Below are positions 6,748 through 8,417 of a stretch of DNA of 8,417 nucleotides, one piece after another. The notes beneath the pieces are model-generated. The model worked only from the letters and a program-made list of their open reading frames with translations. It had not been told where the DNA came from and ran no database searches. Each line of letters begins with the position of its first letter. The first letter of the stretch is position 1. The stretch comes from Bacillota bacterium (GTDB lineage Bacteria > Bacillota_A > Clostridia > Peptostreptococcales > Anaerovoracaceae), in contig JAFTHD010000216.1 of the NCBI GenBank assembly GCA_017457585.1, positions 1 to 8,417 of the forward strand, in the 5' to 3' direction. The translations under genes and the position numbers were made by a program.

Positions 6748-7268
6748 TCTGCCACCTCCTCTCTCGATTTGATTTCATCGAGAATTTCCTTGACCTTTGT
6801 CTTTGTCAGGTTACCGTACGTCTCATCGCCGTCAGCGTTCTTTACCATCATGACAGGAGCCAGTGAGCAACATCCCAGACATGCCACATTATTCAGTGTG
6901 AAAACGCCGTCTTCCGTCGTCTCTCCGTCAGCTATTCCAAGGTGCTCATTTATGGCTTCCTCGATGAGCTGAGACCCGTTCACGTGACAGGCTGTTCCCT
7001 GACAAAGCATGATCAGATTTTTGCCTACAGGCTGCAGTCTGAACTGTGCGTAGAACGTAGCCACTCCGTAAATTTTGGCAGGCATGATTCCCGTCACTTC
7101 AGAAATGTAATTGATAGCATCAACGGAGAGATATCCGTAGATGTCCTGGGTCTTCTGAAGAATGGTGATAAGGCTGCCCGGTACGTTGGCGTACTGCTCA
7201 AGCACAGGTGCAAGATCAGTGAATTTGGCTGCCCTTGCCTCCTCGCAGTTACAACCGCCTTTACTCAT
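6744..7268 (-). CDS. stnC: NuoE/HndA-like [2Fe-2S] thioredoxin-fold subunit (StnC-like)
   Basis: This 174-residue subunit passes electrons to or from the flavin subunit encoded next to it. It has the full NuoE family layout: a helical N-terminal region (about 15-75, including the conserved IYGVATFYAQF at 66-76) and a thioredoxin-like domain binding one [2Fe-2S] cluster through C89, C94, C130 and C134 (CQGTAC and CLGCCSLAP). Length is normal for the family. An additional CNC (C6, C8) near the N-terminus is outside the conserved domain. The ATG at 7268 has an AGGAGG site 8 nt upstream (7277-7282). The gene is first in its operon and overlaps the next by 4 nt, so the two subunits are probably made in equal amounts. 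HndA of NADP-reducing hydrogenases, HydC and complex I NuoE all look alike at this level; the choice of Stn depends on the third gene. Confidence 0.93.
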   Translation of the reverse strand: MSKGGCNCEEARAAKFTDLAPVLEQYANVPGSLITILQKTQDIYGYLSVDAINYISEVTGIMPAKIYGVATFYAQFRLQPVGKNLIMLCQGTACHVNGSQLIEEAINEHLGIADGETTEDGVFTLNNVACLGCCSLAPVMMVKNADGDETYGNLTKTKVKEILDEIKSREEVAE

Positions 7269-7280
7269 ATTTATTTCCTC

Positions 7281-7316
7281 CTAACTCATAACAGGTTTAA
7301 CGTTCCTATTAGTTAA
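7281..7316 (-). promoter_or_regulatory. Possible leader hairpin just before the ribosome binding site of the redox operon
   Basis: In the minus-strand RNA, UUAACU-AAUAGG can pair with CCUGUU-AUG-AGUUAG. This gives two 6-bp helices (each with one G-U pair) separated by a 3-nt AUG bulge, with a 9-nt loop (7296-7304). The base of the stem takes in the first two bases of the AGGAGG site (7277-7282). It could modulate translation or stabilise the mRNA 5' end. It has no T-run and matches no riboswitch class I recognise. Confidence 0.3.
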
Positions 7317-7317
7317 A

Positions 7318-7347
7318 ATAATAACATGCGCTGTGTGCGTTAGGCAA
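7318..7347 (-). promoter_or_regulatory. Secondary candidate promoter of the redox operon
   Basis: On the minus strand, TTGCCT (7347-7342), an 18-nt spacer, and TATTAT (7323-7318) preceded by TGT (extended -10). It lies downstream of the Rex-like site and would give a leader of about 45 nt. It is weaker than the upstream candidate at the -10 but better at the -35. Confidence 0.35.
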
Positions 7348-7354
7348 CACGAAC

Positions 7355-7382
7355 ATTATAACGATTTGAAACATTGTTGAAT
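7355..7382 (-). promoter_or_regulatory. Main candidate promoter of the redox operon
   Basis: A perfect TATAAT lies at 7360-7355 on the minus strand. The best -35 at 16-nt spacing is ATTCAA (7382-7377), a poor match to TTGACA. A weak -35 overlapped by an inverted repeat (7374-7391) suggests a regulated promoter. The predicted start near 7348 gives a leader of about 80 nt. The holA terminator just upstream makes a separate promoter necessary for this operon. Confidence 0.55.
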
Positions 7383-7391
7383 GCTCAAAAA
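7374..7391. promoter_or_regulatory. Candidate Rex (redox-sensing repressor) operator
   Basis: On the plus strand TTGTTGA-ATGC-TCAAAAA is an 18-bp inverted repeat of 7-4-7 with a single mismatch between the arms. It follows the layout of the known clostridial Rex operator, TTGTTAA-N4-TTAACAA, matching 6 of 7 positions on the left and 5 of 7 on the right. It overlaps the -35 region of the predicted operon promoter. Rex releases DNA when NADH is high and commonly controls NADH-linked fermentative and hydrogenase genes, so the position and target gene type agree. The regulator gene is not in the window. Confidence 0.5.
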
Positions 7392-7399
7392 TTATGCGC

Positions 7400-7434
7400 G
7401 AAAAAGCGCGTGTATTTTTGTCGATACACGCGCT
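7400..7434 (-). terminator. Intrinsic terminator after holA
   Basis: AGCGCGTGTAT (7434-7424 on the minus strand) pairs perfectly with ATACACGCGCT (7415-7405). This is an 11-bp, GC-rich stem with an 8-nt loop, followed at once by TTTTT. It starts 44 nt after the holA stop codon and faces leftward. It separates holA transcription from the redox operon. Nothing else is seen between 7435 and 7478. Confidence 0.92.
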
Positions 7435-7478
7435 ACGATCTGGTTATTGATTTCAATGATTTGTTAATAATTTAGCAT

Positions 7479-8417
7479 TTAATTGTTTGAAATATAGTAT
7501 TCAAGAGCCAGTTTCGGTTCGAAGATTCCCCTTTTTACGTTGCCGTCTATTTCGTATGCTCCCGTGAGCATGTGCTTTATCATCTCAGAAGAGATGTTCT
7601 TTGACACCTGCATCGCCTTCTTCACCCTGAATTCCGGAATGCTCCTGCCCTTTCTTCCTGCTGACTCGAGATCACCTGCAATCTTTGAAATATCCTGCAG
7701 AACACGTCCGTCATCTGACATTTCTTTGACATAGAGAATCAGCTCAAGTTGCCTTACGATCATGGCCTGAATCATAAAGGGATCCACCTTCGCATCGAAG
7801 AGATTGTGGAGCATTTCAAGGGCGTCGCCTTTTCTGTTTCTGGATACGCTGTCAAGCAACGAGAATATGTTATTCTCCGGGTTGGTGCTTATTACAGCCC
7901 TCGCATCCTCCGCCGTTATCTCGGTTTCCCCTGCGTATGCCGCCAGCTTCTTAAGATCGTTATCCAGATTATAAAGCGTGTAGTCTATATATTTGTTACC
8001 GTATCCGCTCTCAGCTATTATGCTGCTCACAAGAGACGGCCTGTAGCCCTTCCCTGTCGCCTTCAGCCGCTTTTCTATAAATCCTCTGAGCAGGCTGTCG
8101 TCAAGGGGTTGGAAATCGTAAATGCTCCCGTTTTTTGCCTCCTTGATAGCCTTTCTGACAGGCGGAAGCTTGCTTTTTCCTTCCGTTTCTCCCGACGTGA
8201 ATATGAGGAGCGTGCTTTCAGGGACACCTGCACCCTTTGAAAGGTACTCCGTCAGATCTTTGATCTCACTTTCACCGAAGCCCCTTATCTTGCCTCCGTC
8301 TGCCGGTAGAAAATCAGGAACCAGCACCACTTTGCGCTCTGACATCATGGCTAATGTCTCACAGGACTCGATGATGTTCTGTGCGCTCAGATTATCGCCG
8401 CTTATGGTAACCATGTC
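7479..8417 (-). CDS. holA: DNA polymerase III delta subunit (clamp loader), N-terminus outside the window
   Basis: The delta subunit opens the beta sliding clamp as part of the clamp-loader complex at the replication fork. The visible 312 codons run from the window edge to a TAA. An ATG at 8414 is unlikely to be the start: the frame stays open to the edge, and the segment after it (ISGDNLSAQNIIESCETLAM, then MSERKVVLVPDF) is the internal block normally found roughly 50 residues into HolA, which is usually about 330-345 residues long. Other HolA-like features are LLIFTSG, the helical region around YIDYTLYNLDNDLKKLAAYA (domain II), and the C-terminal domain with NIFSLLDSV and PFMIQAMIVRQLELILYVK, ending KLALEYYISNN. 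The family has an AAA+ fold without a working P-loop, and none is seen. The gene is followed by a strong terminator. Confidence 0.92.
   Translation of the reverse strand, partial: DMVTISGDNLSAQNIIESCETLAMMSERKVVLVPDFLPADGGKIRGFGESEIKDLTEYLSKGAGVPESTLLIFTSGETEGKSKLPPVRKAIKEAKNGSIYDFQPLDDSLLRGFIEKRLKATGKGYRPSLVSSIIAESGYGNKYIDYTLYNLDNDLKKLAAYAGETEITAEDARAVISTNPENNIFSLLDSVSRNRKGDALEMLHNLFDAKVDPFMIQAMIVRQLELILYVKEMSDDGRVLQDISKIAGDLESAGRKGRSIPEFRVKKAMQVSKNISSEMIKHMLTGAYEIDGNVKRGIFEPKLALEYYISNN

Noticed and set aside
1477..7268. A respiratory complex I (nuo) operon or an NADP-reducing FeFe hydrogenase (hnd/hyd).
   Set aside because: There are no membrane subunits or NuoBCDHI-like genes, so it is not complex I. 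No H-cluster domain with its conserved Cys motifs follows the ferredoxin region, so it is not a hydrogenase.
8412..8414. The ATG at 8414 as the true start of holA.
   Set aside because: The frame continues to the window edge and the following residues correspond to an internal part of the HolA family. About 50 N-terminal residues must lie outside.

Overview
The window looks like a chromosomal segment of an anaerobic, fermentative member of the Firmicutes (class Clostridia). The evidence is strong AGGAGG-type ribosome binding sites, TATAAT promoters, a soluble flavin/iron-sulfur NADH enzyme of the kind found in strict anaerobes, and a clostridial-type DNA polymerase III delta subunit. Base composition is moderate, and I cannot name a genus. 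Every gene I can support lies on the minus strand, so the window is described from its high-coordinate end downward.

Region 1 (8417-7400): the 3' part of holA (clamp-loader delta subunit), whose 5' end lies outside the window, followed by a textbook intrinsic terminator. Region 2 (7391-1411): a self-contained three-gene operon. It begins with a candidate promoter whose -35 region is overlapped by an 18-bp inverted repeat resembling a Rex (NADH/NAD+ sensor) operator. It then encodes a NuoE/HndA-like [2Fe-2S] subunit, a NuoF/HydB-like NADH/FMN/Fe-S subunit (ATGA overlap with the first gene), and an 1169-residue fusion protein, and ends at a 16-bp hairpin terminator. The fusion joins a [2Fe-2S] ferredoxin, a GltD/NfnB-type FAD and NAD(P)H domain, a run of [4Fe-4S] domains and a cut-down molybdopterin-oxidoreductase (NuoG/FdhA-like) domain with no Cys or Sec in the usual metal-ligand region.

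This architecture best fits the Sporomusa-type Nfn (Stn) electron-bifurcating transhydrogenases of acetogens. Those enzymes couple ferredoxin, NAD(H) and NADP(H), using a HydBC-like bifurcating core joined to an NfnB-like NADP(H) module. It does not fit a respiratory complex I (no membrane subunits), an FeFe hydrogenase (no H-cluster domain) or a formate dehydrogenase (no active-site Sec/Cys). A Rex operator would make sense because it would tie expression to the NADH/NAD+ ratio.

Region 3 (1386-1): a second transcription unit with its own extended -10 promoter, an 11-bp-phased direct repeat next to the -35 and a 14-bp palindrome just after the predicted start site. It encodes a five-TPR protein translationally coupled (ATGA overlap) to a DUF4037-like protein that runs off the window edge. 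The DUF4037-like protein carries a GS...DxD motif like that of nucleotidyltransferases. The biological role of this TPR/NTase-like pair is not known to me; it is the least described system here. No RNA gene, CRISPR array, insertion sequence or phage feature was seen.
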